Assembly: GCF_002088945.1 (NCBI RefSeq)
Contig: NZ_NCSU01000003.1
Coordinates: 103,863 to 167,862 of the forward strand
Direction of reading: 5' to 3'
DNA length: 64,000 nt
DNA from: Henriciella pelagia
Lineage (GTDB): Bacteria; Pseudomonadota; Alphaproteobacteria; Caulobacterales; Hyphomonadaceae
A program made the translations under genes and the position numbers. Of this stretch, positions 23,279 to 32,488 are shown piece after piece (the first letter of the stretch is position 1; each line of letters opens with the position of its first letter). The notes beneath the pieces are model-generated. The model was not told the DNA's origin and did not search any database. It saw only the letters and a list, made by a program, of their open reading frames with translations.

Positions 23279-25117
23279 ATGTCCGAGCCGAAATCCCTTC
23301 GCAATATCGCGATCATCGCCCACGTTGACCACGGCAAGACCACGCTGGTCGACTGCCTGCTGAAACAGTCCGGCACCTTCCGCGAGAACGAACAGACTGA
23401 AGAGCGGATGATGGACTCCAATGATCTGGAGCGGGAACGCGGCATCACCATCCTTGCCAAGACGACCTCGGTCGTCTGGGGCGATACGCGGATCAACATC
23501 GTCGACACGCCCGGACACGCCGACTTTGGCGGCGAGGTGGAACGTATCCTTCACATGGTGGACGGCGCGATCGTTCTGGTGGACGCGGCTGAAGGCCCGA
23601 TGCCGCAGACCAAGTTCGTTGTGTCGAAGGCGCTGAAGGTCGGCCTGCGTCCCATCGTGGCGGTCAACAAGATCGACAAGTCGGACAGCCGTCCGGACTA
23701 TGTCATCAACGAAGTGTTCGACCTCTTCGCAGACCTTGGCGCAGACGATGACCAGCTCGACTTCCCGATCCTTTACGGCTCGGCAAAGAATGGCTGGATG
23801 TCGACGGATGCCGACAAGCCGACTGACAGCATGGATTCGCTGTTCGACATGGTGGTGAAGCATGTGCCGGAACCTGCCGTCGAAGAGGGCCCGTTCCGCA
23901 TGCTGGCGACGACGATCTCTTCCGACAACTTCCTCGGCCGCATCCTGACCGGTCGTATCACCTCCGGCACAGTGAAGCCGAACCAGACGGTGAAGGTGCT
24001 GTCGCGCGATGGCGAGCTGGTCGAGCAGGGCAGGGTGTCGAAAGTGCTGGCTTTCCGCGGCCTCCAGCGCGAGCCGATTGATGTTGGCGTTGCGGGCGAC
24101 ATTGTCTCGCTCGCCGGCCTTACCAAGGCGAACGTTGCCGATACTTTTGTCGACCCATCCGTGTCCGAGCCGATCGAAGCGCAGCCGATCGACCCGCCGA
24201 CCCTCTCCATGACCTTCCGGGTGAATGATTCCCCTCTCGCGGGAACCGAGGGCAAGAAAGTCACCTCGCGGTTGATCTGGGACCGGCTTGTGAAAGAGGC
24301 TGAGGGCAATGTTGCTCTCAAGGTCGAGCGCTCGACCGAGGCCGAGGCGTTCACCGTGTCGGGCCGGGGCGAACTCCAGCTGGCAGTCCTGATCGAGACG
24401 ATGCGCCGGGAAGGCTTTGAACTTGGCGTGATGCGTCCGCAGGTCGTGATGAAGACCGATGAGGCGACGGGCGAGAAGCTGGAGCCCATCGAGGAAGTCG
24501 TCATCGACGTCGATGACGAGCACACTGGCATCATCGTTCAGAAGCTGAATGAGCGCAAAGCCGACATGATGGAAATGAAGCCATCCGGCGCGGGCCGCAC
24601 AAGGCTGGTCTTCCACGCGCCGACGCGCGGCCTGATCGGCTATCAGGGCGAGCTCCTCTCGGACACGCGCGGCACGGCGATCATGAACCGCGTCTTCCTT
24701 GAATATGCGCCGTATAAGGGACCGATCAAAGGGCGCCATACCGGCGTTCTGGTCTCGATGGAGCAGGGCGAGGCTGTGGCCTTCGCGCTGTGGAACCTCG
24801 AAGATCGCGGCCCGATGATGATCCACCCTGGCGACAAGGTCTATCAGGGCATGATCATCGGCGAGCATAATCGTGACAATGACCTTGAGGTGAACGTGCT
24901 CAAGGGCAAGAAGCTGACCAATGTCCGCGCCTCCGGCACCGATGAGGCTGTGCGCCTCACCCCGCCGCTGCAGATGACGCTTGAGCGGTCGCTGGCCTAT
25001 ATCGCCGATGATGAGCTGGTCGAAGTGACGCCGGAGAATATCCGCCTGCGCAAGATCCATCTCGACCCGCATGAGCGCAAGAAGGCGGCAAAGGCCGCGC
25101 AGGCCGCAAACGCATAA
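23279..25117 (+). CDS. typA: Ribosome-associated GTPase TypA/BipA
   Basis: A 612-residue translational GTPase. The P-loop [15 protein letters not shown] is near the N-terminus, followed by switch [20 protein letters not shown] and [12 protein letters not shown]-like domains and the BipA-specific C-terminal domain ([36 protein letters not shown]) complete the protein. TypA helps assemble the 50S subunit and supports growth under stress or cold. The ATG at 23279 is chosen because homologues start at this point, although the ribosome site is weak. It is monocistronic here. Confidence 0.96.
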   Translation: MSEPKSLRNIAIIAHVDHGKTTLVDCLLKQSGTFRENEQTEERMMDSNDLERERGITILAKTTSVVWGDTRINIVDTPGHADFGGEVERILHMVDGAIVLVDAAEGPMPQTKFVVSKALKVGLRPIVAVNKIDKSDSRPDYVINEVFDLFADLGADDDQLDFPILYGSAKNGWMSTDADKPTDSMDSLFDMVVKHVPEPAVEEGPFRMLATTISSDNFLGRILTGRITSGTVKPNQTVKVLSRDGELVEQGRVSKVLAFRGLQREPIDVGVAGDIVSLAGLTKANVADTFVDPSVSEPIEAQPIDPPTLSMTFRVNDSPLAGTEGKKVTSRLIWDRLVKEAEGNVALKVERSTEAEAFTVSGRGELQLAVLIETMRREGFELGVMRPQVVMKTDEATGEKLEPIEEVVIDVDDEHTGIIVQKLNERKADMMEMKPSGAGRTRLVFHAPTRGLIGYQGELLSDTRGTAIMNRVFLEYAPYKGPIKGRHTGVLVSMEQGEAVAFALWNLEDRGPMMIHPGDKVYQGMIIGEHNRDNDLEVNVLKGKKLTNVRASGTDEAVRLTPPLQMTLERSLAYIADDELVEVTPENIRLRKIHLDPHERKKAAKAAQAANA

Positions 25118-25177
25118 CGCTCAGGCCCTAGGCGCGGCGCTCGCTGCCGGTTAGCGTCCATCCTGCCAATGACGAGG

Positions 25178-25276
25178 ATGGAGGAGCTGATGGAGAAGAC
25201 GCCGGGCTATGTGCTGGTCGATCCGCTGCCCTATCTGGACGCGGCGATTGAGGAGCTGGAGGCGGCTGGCGTCTAG
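25178..25276 (+). CDS. Possible 28-32 residue small protein
   Basis: A short frame after typA: MEELMEKTPGYVLVDPLPYL, then an acidic helix AAIEELEAAGV. The inner ATG at 25190 has a near-perfect GGAGGAG ribosome site five bases upstream, which favours translation of the 28-residue form. It resembles no family I know and could be a remnant. It ends 10 bp before the convergent SRPBCC gene. Confidence 0.35.
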   Translation: MEELMEKTPGYVLVDPLPYLDAAIEELEAAGV

Positions 25277-25285
25277 GGCCTGCGC

Positions 25286-25798
25286 CTAGTTCGTGGTGCC
25301 CGGATCGACGAGGCGGGCCATGGCCTGCTGCTTCACGCCGTCGACAGCGGGGGCGATCTTGTCGAGGCCGCTGGCGGATGAGCCGTTGGCGATCTCGTCG
25401 AAAGTGATGCGGGTGCCGTCGCCATCCGGCTCAATCGTGATGGTCCAGACGACATTCACGGCCATGCCCTGAAGCGGGCCGAAGGGCGCGTCGAGGCGGA
25501 GCATTTCGCCTTCGATGAGGCTGAGCACGCGGCCGTGCTCGACGACATTGCCGTCCCATGATTCCATCCACGGACCCCCAGCATTCGGATTGAGCCAGAG
25601 GTTTTCAGCGCTGCCGGAATAGGTGTGGTCAGGGTGCCACCAGGTGTCCGGCTCGATGAGGCGCTCCCACATATCCTCTGGTGAGAGGGTGGAGACCGCT
25701 TCGTGGCGCAGGGTGTAATGGTCGGGCGTCGCAGCGACGATTTCCGCCGATGCAGGCAACGCAGCGCCCATAGTGACAGCTATGATAGCGTATTTCAT
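25286..25798 (-). CDS. Exported SRPBCC domain protein
   Basis: 170 residues from the ATG at 25798, which follows a GGAGGAG ribosome site and gives a signal peptide (MKYAIIAVTMGAALPASA). The rest is a START-like/SRPBCC domain: LSPEDMWERLIEPDTWWHPD, SAENLWLNPNAGGPWMESW, LSLIEGEMLRLDAPFGPLQG, TITIEPDGDGTRITFDEIANG. Export is unusual for this fold, which is mostly cytoplasmic. It probably binds a small hydrophobic ligand in the periplasm. Confidence 0.83.
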   Translation of the reverse strand: MKYAIIAVTMGAALPASAEIVAATPDHYTLRHEAVSTLSPEDMWERLIEPDTWWHPDHTYSGSAENLWLNPNAGGPWMESWDGNVVEHGRVLSLIEGEMLRLDAPFGPLQGMAVNVVWTITIEPDGDGTRITFDEIANGSSASGLDKIAPAVDGVKQQAMARLVDPGTTN

Positions 25799-25936
25799 GG
25801 AATGTCTTCTCCTCCACCGCGGGCAAGTATTTCCCGGTGAGCAAGGCATGGCAAGCCGGTGCGTACGCGGACGAGTTGCAGTTGAAACGCACAAACTGGC
25901 TTCACGATGCCATTTTTCCGTCATAATGTCGCACCT

Positions 25937-26386
25937 ATGGAGCTGATGACGCATCGTGCCGCAGGCTGGAAAATCCGATTACGGAAAGCCTCAGATGATG
26001 CCCAGATCGAAGCCGTCTTCCGCGATTGCCTGACAGATTTTCCGTGGCGCCGCGCGCATGATGTGGAGCTTGTCCGGCTGCACGGTCTGCTGGCCTCCAA
26101 TCACTGCCTCGTCGCGCATGAAGACCATGCCGGCATTGTTGGCTTCCTGACGCTTGAGCGGCGCAAGGCCTATGTGCCGCATCTTTTCGTGCATCGCGAC
26201 TGGCGGTTCTGCGGCGTAGGCGCTGGCCTGTTGCAGGTGGCCCGCGACATGGCGCGTTCGCCGCTATCCCTAGATGTCGACGCCCAGAATGGCGCCGCGC
26301 TGGCCGCCTACAAGGCGATGGGCTGGTATGAGAAGGTCGGCCAGGTGCCACCACGCGAAGGCCAGAGACGGCTCAGCGGGCCTTAG
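25937..26386 (+). CDS. GNAT family N-acetyltransferase
   Basis: About 149 residues. The GNAT core is WKIRLRKASDDAQIEAVFRDC, a central strand HEDHAGIVGFLTL, VPHLFVHRDWRFCGVGAGLLQVA (acetyl-CoA loop with RxxGVG) and DVDAQNGAALAAYKAMGWYE. ATGs at 25907, 25937 and 25946 are all in frame and none has a convincing ribosome site; 25937 is a compromise. Its substrate is unknown. It is divergent from the exported SRPBCC gene. Confidence 0.83.
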   Translation: MELMTHRAAGWKIRLRKASDDAQIEAVFRDCLTDFPWRRAHDVELVRLHGLLASNHCLVAHEDHAGIVGFLTLERRKAYVPHLFVHRDWRFCGVGAGLLQVARDMARSPLSLDVDAQNGAALAAYKAMGWYEKVGQVPPREGQRRLSGP

Positions 26387-26417
26387 ATCGTCCTCAAGCA
26401 ATTTGATCTGACGTGTT

Positions 26418-26507
26418 CACGACGGCTTGTCCGTGGTGCCCATCTCCTGCCGGCTGGACCTGTTTCGGTCATTGAAGATGGACCCCACGGATAAATTGTG
26501 GGGAGGC
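26418..26507. repeat. Composite REP/BIME-like element, copy 2
   Basis: GACGGCTTGTCCGTGGTGCC followed by CATCTCCTG (26421-26449), then the inverted unit GAAGATGGACCCCACGG... TGTGGGGAGGCGG (26474-26507). These are the same two units as in the pair at 11074-11312. It fills the gap between the GNAT gene and adenosine deaminase. Confidence 0.75.
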
Positions 26508-26534
26508 GGACCCGATGGGCTGAAGTCTTGGACG

Positions 26535-27554
26535 CTAGACCCCGTAGCGGGCGGCAACTTCATCGATGTCTGCGAGGTGTTTTGCCTGTTCGGCTTTGGG
26601 CAGGAATGAGCCTGTGAAACTGTTTTTGGCGAGCTGGATGATCTCCTCGCGGGTCAGGCCGACTGCAGCGGCGGTCTCGCGGAAGTTCTGGTTCAAATAA
26701 CCACCGAAATAGGCCGGATCGTCGGAATTGATGGTGGCCTTCAGGCCGAGCGCCAGCATCTTCTTCATCGGATGGTCTTTCAGGTCATCGACAACGCAGA
26801 GCGACAGGTTCGAGAGCGGGCAGACCGTGAGGGTCAGGCCGGCATCGCGGATGCGGGCGACGAGCGCGTCGTCTTCCAGGGAGCGGTTGCCATGGTCGAT
26901 GCGGTCGATCTTCAGCTCGTCAATTGCTTCGTAGACGTATGAAGGTGGGCCTTCCTCGCCGGCATGGGCGACAAGTTTCAGGCCCCTGGCGCGGCAGGCT
27001 TCGAAGACTTTTGCGAACTTGGAAGGCGGGTGGCCCATTTCCGAACTGTCGAGGCCGACACCGTGGATGCGGGAGAGCCAGGGCTCAGCCTGCTTCAGGG
27101 TTTCGAAGGCGTCCTCTTCAGACAGGTGACGCAGGAAGCACATGATGAGGCGATAGGTGATGCCATATTTATCTTCTGCCGCATCAAGGGCTTTCAGGAT
27201 GCCCTTGATCGGGACCTCGAAGGGAATGCCGCGCTCTGTATGGCCCTGCGGGTCGAAGAAAACCTCGACATGGCGGACATTGTCGGCGGCGACACGCTTG
27301 AGATAAGCGTCCGTCAGATCGTGGAAGTCCGCCTCGGTCTGAAGGACGGACATGCCCTGATAGTAGATGTCGAGAAAGTCCTGCAGGTTGGAGAACTCAT
27401 AGGCGGCGCGGACTTCCTCCAGCGTCTTGAAGGGGATGTCGACCTTGTTACGGGCGGCGAACTCCATGAGCTGTTCCGGCTCAAGGCTGCCTTCCAGGTG
27501 AAGGTGAAGCTCAGCCTTGGGCAGGGCGTCGATCAGGGCGTTCAGGTCTGACAC
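26535..27554 (-). CDS. add: Adenosine deaminase
   Basis: A 339-residue metal-dependent amidohydrolase that deaminates adenosine (some members prefer adenine or other nucleosides). The metal ligands are in ELHLHLEGSLEPEQL near residue 17. The catalytic motif is HAGEEGPPSY, followed by DHGNRSLEDD and the C-terminal NSDDPAYFGGYLNQN. The length fits. It starts with GTG at 27554, with GAGGAG upstream, 8 bp after the S9 peptidase stop, so the two are co-transcribed. It salvages purines in the cytosol. Confidence 0.92.
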   Translation of the reverse strand: MSDLNALIDALPKAELHLHLEGSLEPEQLMEFAARNKVDIPFKTLEEVRAAYEFSNLQDFLDIYYQGMSVLQTEADFHDLTDAYLKRVAADNVRHVEVFFDPQGHTERGIPFEVPIKGILKALDAAEDKYGITYRLIMCFLRHLSEEDAFETLKQAEPWLSRIHGVGLDSSEMGHPPSKFAKVFEACRARGLKLVAHAGEEGPPSYVYEAIDELKIDRIDHGNRSLEDDALVARIRDAGLTLTVCPLSNLSLCVVDDLKDHPMKKMLALGLKATINSDDPAYFGGYLNQNFRETAAAVGLTREEIIQLAKNSFTGSFLPKAEQAKHLADIDEVAARYGV

Positions 27555-27561
27555 TTAAGAC

Positions 27562-29631
27562 TTACTCCTCGCTTTCGTCTTCATCCTGTCTGGCCGGGTC
27601 ATATTTCGCGAACCAGCCCATGATGTTGTCTGTCTTGGCGATGAGGCGGCTGGGGCGGCTGGCGATATAGTGCGGGGAGCCCGGCACGCGCACCAGCACT
27701 GTGTCGACGCCGTTCTGCTTCAGCGCGGAATAGAACTGTTCAGCCTCCCAGGCTGGCGTGCGGTAATCCTCTTCGCCCACCATCATCATGGTCGGGGTCT
27801 TGACGTTGCTTACGTAGCGGATCGGCGAGAGGGCGAGGAATTTCTCAGGCTCATCCCACGGATTGGCACCGATCCAGTGCTTGTTCACGAAGACGCCGAT
27901 GTCGCTCGCAAGGCCCATCGTCATCCAGTTGATCACCGGCTTGATGGAGGCAGCCGCGGCGAAGCGGTCGGTCTTCGTGATCGTCCAGGCGGTGAGGATG
28001 CCGCCGCCCGAGCCGCCCGTGATGAAGAGGCGGTCCGAGTCAACATAATTTCGGGCGACCATCTCATCGACGACGCTCATCAGGTCATCATAGTCATTAC
28101 CCGGATATTTCTTGTCGATCAGCTGGGCGAATTCCTCGCCATAGGAGGTGGAGCCGCGCGGGTTGGACCAGACGGTGACATAGCCCTCGGCGGCATAACG
28201 CTGGATCTCGCTCGAAAAGAAGGGGCCGTACATCGAGAACGGGCCGCCATGGATTTCGAGGATCATCGGGAAGCTTCCATCCGCCACGAAGTCTGGCGGC
28301 AGGGCGACCCAGGCCTCGACCTCGCGGCCATCGGCGCTGGAGGAGACCTTGAATTCTTCCACGCGGGCCATGTCGAGATAGGGCAGGATGTCCGCATTGA
28401 GCGCGGTCAGGACGCGGTCCGTCACATTGCGCCCGGCGACTGCGACATCGGCAGGCGTGTCGGCCGTTCCGGCCGTATAGGCAAAGACCGGGCGGCTGGT
28501 GGCGGAGATGGAGAAGTCCGCACCGCCATAGGGCCGGCCGATCGATGTGCCGCCAAGGCCGGACAGGGCGATGCTGGTGTCGCCATTCAGCCCGATCTCG
28601 AACAGGTCAATATTGCCGGCATTCTCGATGAGCGAGTAAAGGCTGCGGCCATTCGGGGCCCAGACGGTCTGTCCGAATGCGCGGTCGAAGCCGGCGGCGA
28701 GTTCGCGGACATTCGAACCGTCAGCGTTCATCAGGTAGAGATTGTTCTGCTGATACGCCTTTAGTTGATCGTCATAGCCTCTGAACGCAATCGTCTTGCC
28801 GTCCGGAGAGACGACCGGCGCAAAGTCAGGGCCGTTGCGGCTCGTCAGTGGGCGGACGGATTTGTCAGAGAGCTGGATTGCGTAGATTTCGCTTTCGACG
28901 GGCTGCATGTCGCGCTCATCATTGAGATTGCCGGAGGCAAGCAGCGTATCATTGTCGAGCCAGGCCACACCGGAGAGGCCGCCATCGGCATCAGTGATCT
29001 GGCGCGGGGTGCCGCCATCGGCCGACAGGACGAAGATCTGGCTGTAGCCGTCCTCAAGATAGCCTGCGCCATCAAAGCGGTAGGTAAGGTCGTCGAAGAC
29101 CTTGACCGGCGCATTCCATTCGGCGCCTTCGGGCTGTTCGATGGGTTTGGCGAAGCTCGGCTTCTCATCGGCGACGAACATGGAGAAGGCGATAAGCTTG
29201 CCATCGGGCGACCATTGCGCGCCGGATGGTCCCTGTTCGAGCTGGGCAAGCGAGAAGCTGTCGCCGCTATCGATATAGAGCAGGCGCAATTCCGGCTTGC
29301 CATTGTTTGAGGTCGAGTAGAGCAGTCTGGTGCCGTCCGGCGACCAGACCGGGCTGCTGGCCGAGGCGCCGCCAGTCACGAGCGGGCGCTGTTCGCCGGA
29401 TTTGACGTCGATGATCCAGAGATCGCCGCGATCCTGGTCTTTCAGTCGGTCCATGGAGTGGCGGACATAGACGATCTTTGAGCCATCGGGCGAAATCTGC
29501 GGCGATGTCGCATATTCGATGTCGAAGACGCGCTCGGCGGTAAAGCGGCTGGATGTATCTGTGTCCTGCGCCACTGCCGTGCCCGACAGAAGCAGGGCCG
29601 ATGCGGCCAGGATTGTTCTGGTGAATGTCAT
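27562..29631 (-). CDS. S9 family peptidase (acylaminoacyl-peptidase / S9C type), exported
   Basis: 689 residues from the ATG at 29631, which gives a signal peptide (MTFTRTILAASALLLSGTAVAQ). The N-terminal beta-propeller has repeated SPDGSKIVYVRH, SPDGTRLLYSTS and SPDGKTIAFRGY blades. The C-terminal alpha/beta hydrolase has EIHGGPFSMYGPFF and NPRGSTSYG, then the nucleophile FITGGSGGGILTA and a His near GSPHYIA. Such enzymes degrade short peptides, presumably in the periplasm. It is co-transcribed with adenosine deaminase. A second, distinct S9 peptidase lies at 37241-39205. Confidence 0.92.
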   Translation of the reverse strand: MTFTRTILAASALLLSGTAVAQDTDTSSRFTAERVFDIEYATSPQISPDGSKIVYVRHSMDRLKDQDRGDLWIIDVKSGEQRPLVTGGASASSPVWSPDGTRLLYSTSNNGKPELRLLYIDSGDSFSLAQLEQGPSGAQWSPDGKLIAFSMFVADEKPSFAKPIEQPEGAEWNAPVKVFDDLTYRFDGAGYLEDGYSQIFVLSADGGTPRQITDADGGLSGVAWLDNDTLLASGNLNDERDMQPVESEIYAIQLSDKSVRPLTSRNGPDFAPVVSPDGKTIAFRGYDDQLKAYQQNNLYLMNADGSNVRELAAGFDRAFGQTVWAPNGRSLYSLIENAGNIDLFEIGLNGDTSIALSGLGGTSIGRPYGGADFSISATSRPVFAYTAGTADTPADVAVAGRNVTDRVLTALNADILPYLDMARVEEFKVSSSADGREVEAWVALPPDFVADGSFPMILEIHGGPFSMYGPFFSSEIQRYAAEGYVTVWSNPRGSTSYGEEFAQLIDKKYPGNDYDDLMSVVDEMVARNYVDSDRLFITGGSGGGILTAWTITKTDRFAAAASIKPVINWMTMGLASDIGVFVNKHWIGANPWDEPEKFLALSPIRYVSNVKTPTMMMVGEEDYRTPAWEAEQFYSALKQNGVDTVLVRVPGSPHYIASRPSRLIAKTDNIMGWFAKYDPARQDEDESEE

Positions 29632-29839
29632 GATGCCCTCCCGGCGACCCATAGGCTGAAACGCTAGCATAGGCCTTTCGCTTAGCAATAGGCGCAGCCC
29701 TCTCAATGCAGCGCTGCCCAACTTTTTGCGCGATTCACCCTTAGGCATGAGCTGCCGCAAAGACAGGTTTGGTAAATCGGATGTCTGCGTTACAACACAT
29801 CATAAGCCAGCCCGGAGGGCGGCAGGACAAGGGTACGGA

Positions 29840-30538
29840 ATGGGACTGATCTGGTGGATTGTACCGGCACTGACCGGTGTTATCGGACTGATGCTGACCT
29901 TTGCAGGGCTTGGCCGCCTGATGAAGCTGCGCATGGCGGCTGGCGGATTGCGCTTCCTGTTTGGTATCGGCTTTCTCGGGCTTGCGGGGGTTGGCACATT
30001 TGCCGGTCTCAACCTGCAGACCTATCAGCGCCTGACCTATGAACGCCCCGTCGCCAAGATCACCTTTTCCAGCGCGGGCGGTACGGCGGATGCGTTCCGC
30101 GCCAATATCCAGCTTGCCGAGGGCGACCAGGTGACCTGTTTCGTCGATGGCGGCACGGAGGAAGACTGTGTGCTGACGGGTGACGAGTTCTCAATGGGCG
30201 CGCAGGTCATTACCTATAAGCCAATGGCCACGATTGTCGGATATGACAGTGTCTACCGGCTGGAATATGTCGAAGGCCGCATGTCGCGCCGCTATAATAC
30301 GGCGACGGTGACAGAAGCCACCTCGAACGGGCTCGCCCTGTCGAAGAATCCGGGCCTCGATGTCTATACGCTGGCCAAGCAGCAGGGCAACAAGATGGGC
30401 ATGGAGACGCAGTTCGGATCTGCCGTCTACGCGCCCATGGGTGATGGCCTGTCCTATGATGTGGTGATGACGCAGGATGCCCTGAAGCTGGAGCCCGGCA
30501 ATGCGGCGGCGCGCCAGGCGATGAGCCTTAGGGACTGA
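29840..30538 (+). CDS. Membrane protein of unknown function, two TM helices
   Basis: 232 residues from the ATG at 29840 (AAGGG upstream). Two adjacent transmembrane helices (LIWWIVPALTGVIGLMLTFAG and RFLFGIGFLGLAGVGTFAGL) are followed by a soluble part with FSSAGGTADAFRANIQLAEGDQ, YDSVYRLEYVEGRMSRRYNTATVTEA and a C-terminal region. Proteins of this shape are often mislabelled cation/multidrug efflux; I see no transporter features. It is 5 bp from the next gene, so it is co-transcribed with the methyltransferase. Confidence 0.7.
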   Translation: MGLIWWIVPALTGVIGLMLTFAGLGRLMKLRMAAGGLRFLFGIGFLGLAGVGTFAGLNLQTYQRLTYERPVAKITFSSAGGTADAFRANIQLAEGDQVTCFVDGGTEEDCVLTGDEFSMGAQVITYKPMATIVGYDSVYRLEYVEGRMSRRYNTATVTEATSNGLALSKNPGLDVYTLAKQQGNKMGMETQFGSAVYAPMGDGLSYDVVMTQDALKLEPGNAAARQAMSLRD

Positions 30539-30543
30539 GCGCC

Positions 30544-31170
30544 ATGGGGCTGTGGGAGAAATATGTTGTTCCGCCGCTCATTTCCTGCGCCTGCTCGACC
30601 AAGCCGATCATGAAACAGCGCGCCAAGATCGTGCCGAAGGCGCGCGGCAGGGTGTTGGAGATCGGGTGCGGGTCCGGCACCAATTTCGACTATTACGCGC
30701 ACAATGACATTGAGACGCTCTATGCGCTCGAACCATCCGGCGGGATGATCAAGCGGGCGCGCAAGGCTGCCGCCGAGCTTGGCTGGGGCAACAGGATCGA
30801 CTTCATCGAGGCGGGCGCAGAGGCTGTTCCGCTTGATGATGCATCGGTCGACACTGTCGTCATTACCTTCGTGCTGTGCACCATTCCTGACTGGGAGGGC
30901 GCCCTGAAGGAGGCGCGACGTGTGCTGAAGCCGGATGGGCAGGTCCTCTTTTCGGAACACGGCCTTGCGCCCGACGAGGGCGTTGCCAAATGGCAGCGCC
31001 GGATCGAGCCGGTCTGGAAGCCGCTTGCCGGGGGCTGTCATCTGACGCGAGACACGGGCGAGATGCTGAAGGCAGCGGGTTTTGCCGTGGACGAGATGGA
31101 CACGATGTACCTGCCGAACACGCCGAAGATTGCCGGTTTCTGCAGCTGGGGGAGTGCGCGTGCCGCGTAG
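30544..31170 (+). CDS. Class I SAM-dependent methyltransferase
   Basis: A 208-residue Rossmann-fold methyltransferase. The SAM-binding motif I is RVLEIGCGSGTNFDYY, with an acidic motif II LYALEPSGGMIKRA, motif III VPLDDASVDTVVITFVLC, then a Methyltransf_11-type end. The substrate is not assignable; similar small enzymes modify quinones, lipids or small molecules. The stop overlaps the next gene's GTG start by 11 bases, giving a translationally coupled pair with the DUF3445 gene. Confidence 0.9.
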   Translation: MGLWEKYVVPPLISCACSTKPIMKQRAKIVPKARGRVLEIGCGSGTNFDYYAHNDIETLYALEPSGGMIKRARKAAAELGWGNRIDFIEAGAEAVPLDDASVDTVVITFVLCTIPDWEGALKEARRVLKPDGQVLFSEHGLAPDEGVAKWQRRIEPVWKPLAGGCHLTRDTGEMLKAAGFAVDEMDTMYLPNTPKIAGFCSWGSARAA

Positions 31171-31969
31171 GACCCCGCCATATCTGCCCTTTCTCGAAGG
31201 GCCTCCTGTCATCGCGCCCGCGCTGAAGCCGCTTTCCCTGGAGCATTGGCTGATGCCGGACACCGAGGCTGATGCCTGGCTGCTCGACAAGCGCACGCTG
31301 ATGGCGGAGCGGGCGTATGATACGGTGCTTGGCGATGTGGACAGCGCTGCCTGCCGCGAGCTTTTGTCCATGGTGGGCGAAGCGACAGGCGCGCGCAGCA
31401 GCGAGACCTGGCCGAATGCGCTGGCCACGGCCGGGGCGCTGGTTTCGGACGATCTGTGCGTGCTGGAAGACATGGGCGATGGCTGGACACTGATGGCGGG
31501 CGTTGTGGCCGCGCCGACTTTCTGGCGACTGGAAGACCAGATCGGCCGCTCGCTGGGCGGGCTGCATTCGCCGGTGCCGGGCGGCGACCCGGAGCTGGCC
31601 TCGCGCATCAACCGCATTTTCGATGGCCTGCAGCCGGCACGTGTGCTGGAACGGTTCAACTGGACGGTACAGGTGTCGGGCGAACTCTTCACCATGCGCC
31701 GGCCCAGCGCTGACGGCGCCCAGCCGGAAGACCTGCACCTTCGGGTCGAACGCCAGACGATCCGCAAGCTGCCGGAAACCGGTGCGATCTGTTTCACCAT
31801 TCGCGTCTGTGTGGACCCGCTCATGCATCTGCTCGCCGACCCGGATGTGCGCGAGACCTTCGAGGATTCCTGGATTGGCGCGGACCGCGAGATCCGTGCC
31901 TATAAGGGCTGGGACGATCTTGAGGACCTGGTCGGCCAGGCCTGCCGGCAATCGGCTGCGGCCGGATAG
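31160..31969 (+). CDS. DUF3445 protein (haem-dependent oxidative N-demethylase-like)
   Basis: 269 residues from GTG 31160, chosen because a GGGGGAG ribosome site lies just before it and the first residues PRRTPPYLPFLEGPP start the family domain. Characteristic motifs are DTEADAWLLDKRTLMAER, FWRLEDQIGRSLGGLHSPVPG, RINRIFDGL, LERFNWTV and LRVERQTIRKLPETGAICFTIRV. DUF3445 is the fold of the alpha subunit of haem-dependent oxidative N-demethylases, which remove methyl groups from amines. It pairs with the methyltransferase. Substrate unknown. Confidence 0.82.
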   Translation: MPRRTPPYLPFLEGPPVIAPALKPLSLEHWLMPDTEADAWLLDKRTLMAERAYDTVLGDVDSAACRELLSMVGEATGARSSETWPNALATAGALVSDDLCVLEDMGDGWTLMAGVVAAPTFWRLEDQIGRSLGGLHSPVPGGDPELASRINRIFDGLQPARVLERFNWTVQVSGELFTMRRPSADGAQPEDLHLRVERQTIRKLPETGAICFTIRVCVDPLMHLLADPDVRETFEDSWIGADREIRAYKGWDDLEDLVGQACRQSAAAG

Positions 31970-32050
31970 GCGCTGACGGTCGAAATCTCCGCAAACTGCG
32001 TTATGTGAGAGGCGATTGCTGATTCACACACGATTTTCCGGGAGACGCGC

Positions 32051-32488
32051 ATGGCCTACTGGCTCTTCAAATCCGAACCTTTCAAATGGGGCTGGGACCA
32101 GCAGAAAAAGGCCGGCAAGAAGGGTACAGAATGGGATGGCGTGCGCAATTATCAGGCGCGCAATTTCATGCGGGACATGAAAATCGGCGACAAGGCCTTC
32201 TTCTATCATTCAAACAAGGGGCTGGAAGTCGTTGGCATCGCGGAAATTTGCGCGGAAAGCCATTCGGATTCGACCACTGATGACGAACGCTGGGATTGCG
32301 TCGATATCCGCGCCGTCTGCGACATGCCGAAGCCGGTCACGCTGGTCGACATCAAGGCCAATGAGAAACTGGCCGACATGTCGCTGGTCACGAGCTTCCG
32401 CCTGTCTGTGCAACCTGTGACGGAAGATGAGTGGATGGAAGTCTGCCGGATGGGCGGGCTGAACGGGAAGACGCTGAAGCCGCTCTAG
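32051..32488 (+). CDS. EVE domain protein
   Basis: A 145-residue EVE-domain protein. It has the start MAYWLFKSEPFKWGWDQQ, then GVRNYQARNFMRDMKIGDKAFFYHS and the strand GLEVVGIAEI, and ends VTEDEWMEVCRMGGL. EVE domains have a PUA-like fold and bind modified nucleotides in DNA or RNA; some take part in restriction systems, while stand-alone ones such as this have unclear roles. GGGAG precedes the ATG. Its stop meets the convergent MarR-GNAT gene with a four-base overlap. Confidence 0.9.
   Translation: MAYWLFKSEPFKWGWDQQKKAGKKGTEWDGVRNYQARNFMRDMKIGDKAFFYHSNKGLEVVGIAEICAESHSDSTTDDERWDCVDIRAVCDMPKPVTLVDIKANEKLADMSLVTSFRLSVQPVTEDEWMEVCRMGGLNGKTLKPL

Noticed and set aside
23168..25072. 634-codon minus-strand open frame opposite typA
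   Set aside because: It is the exact antisense of a clear TypA gene, is rich in His/Arg as expected of GC-rich antisense frames, and matches no family.
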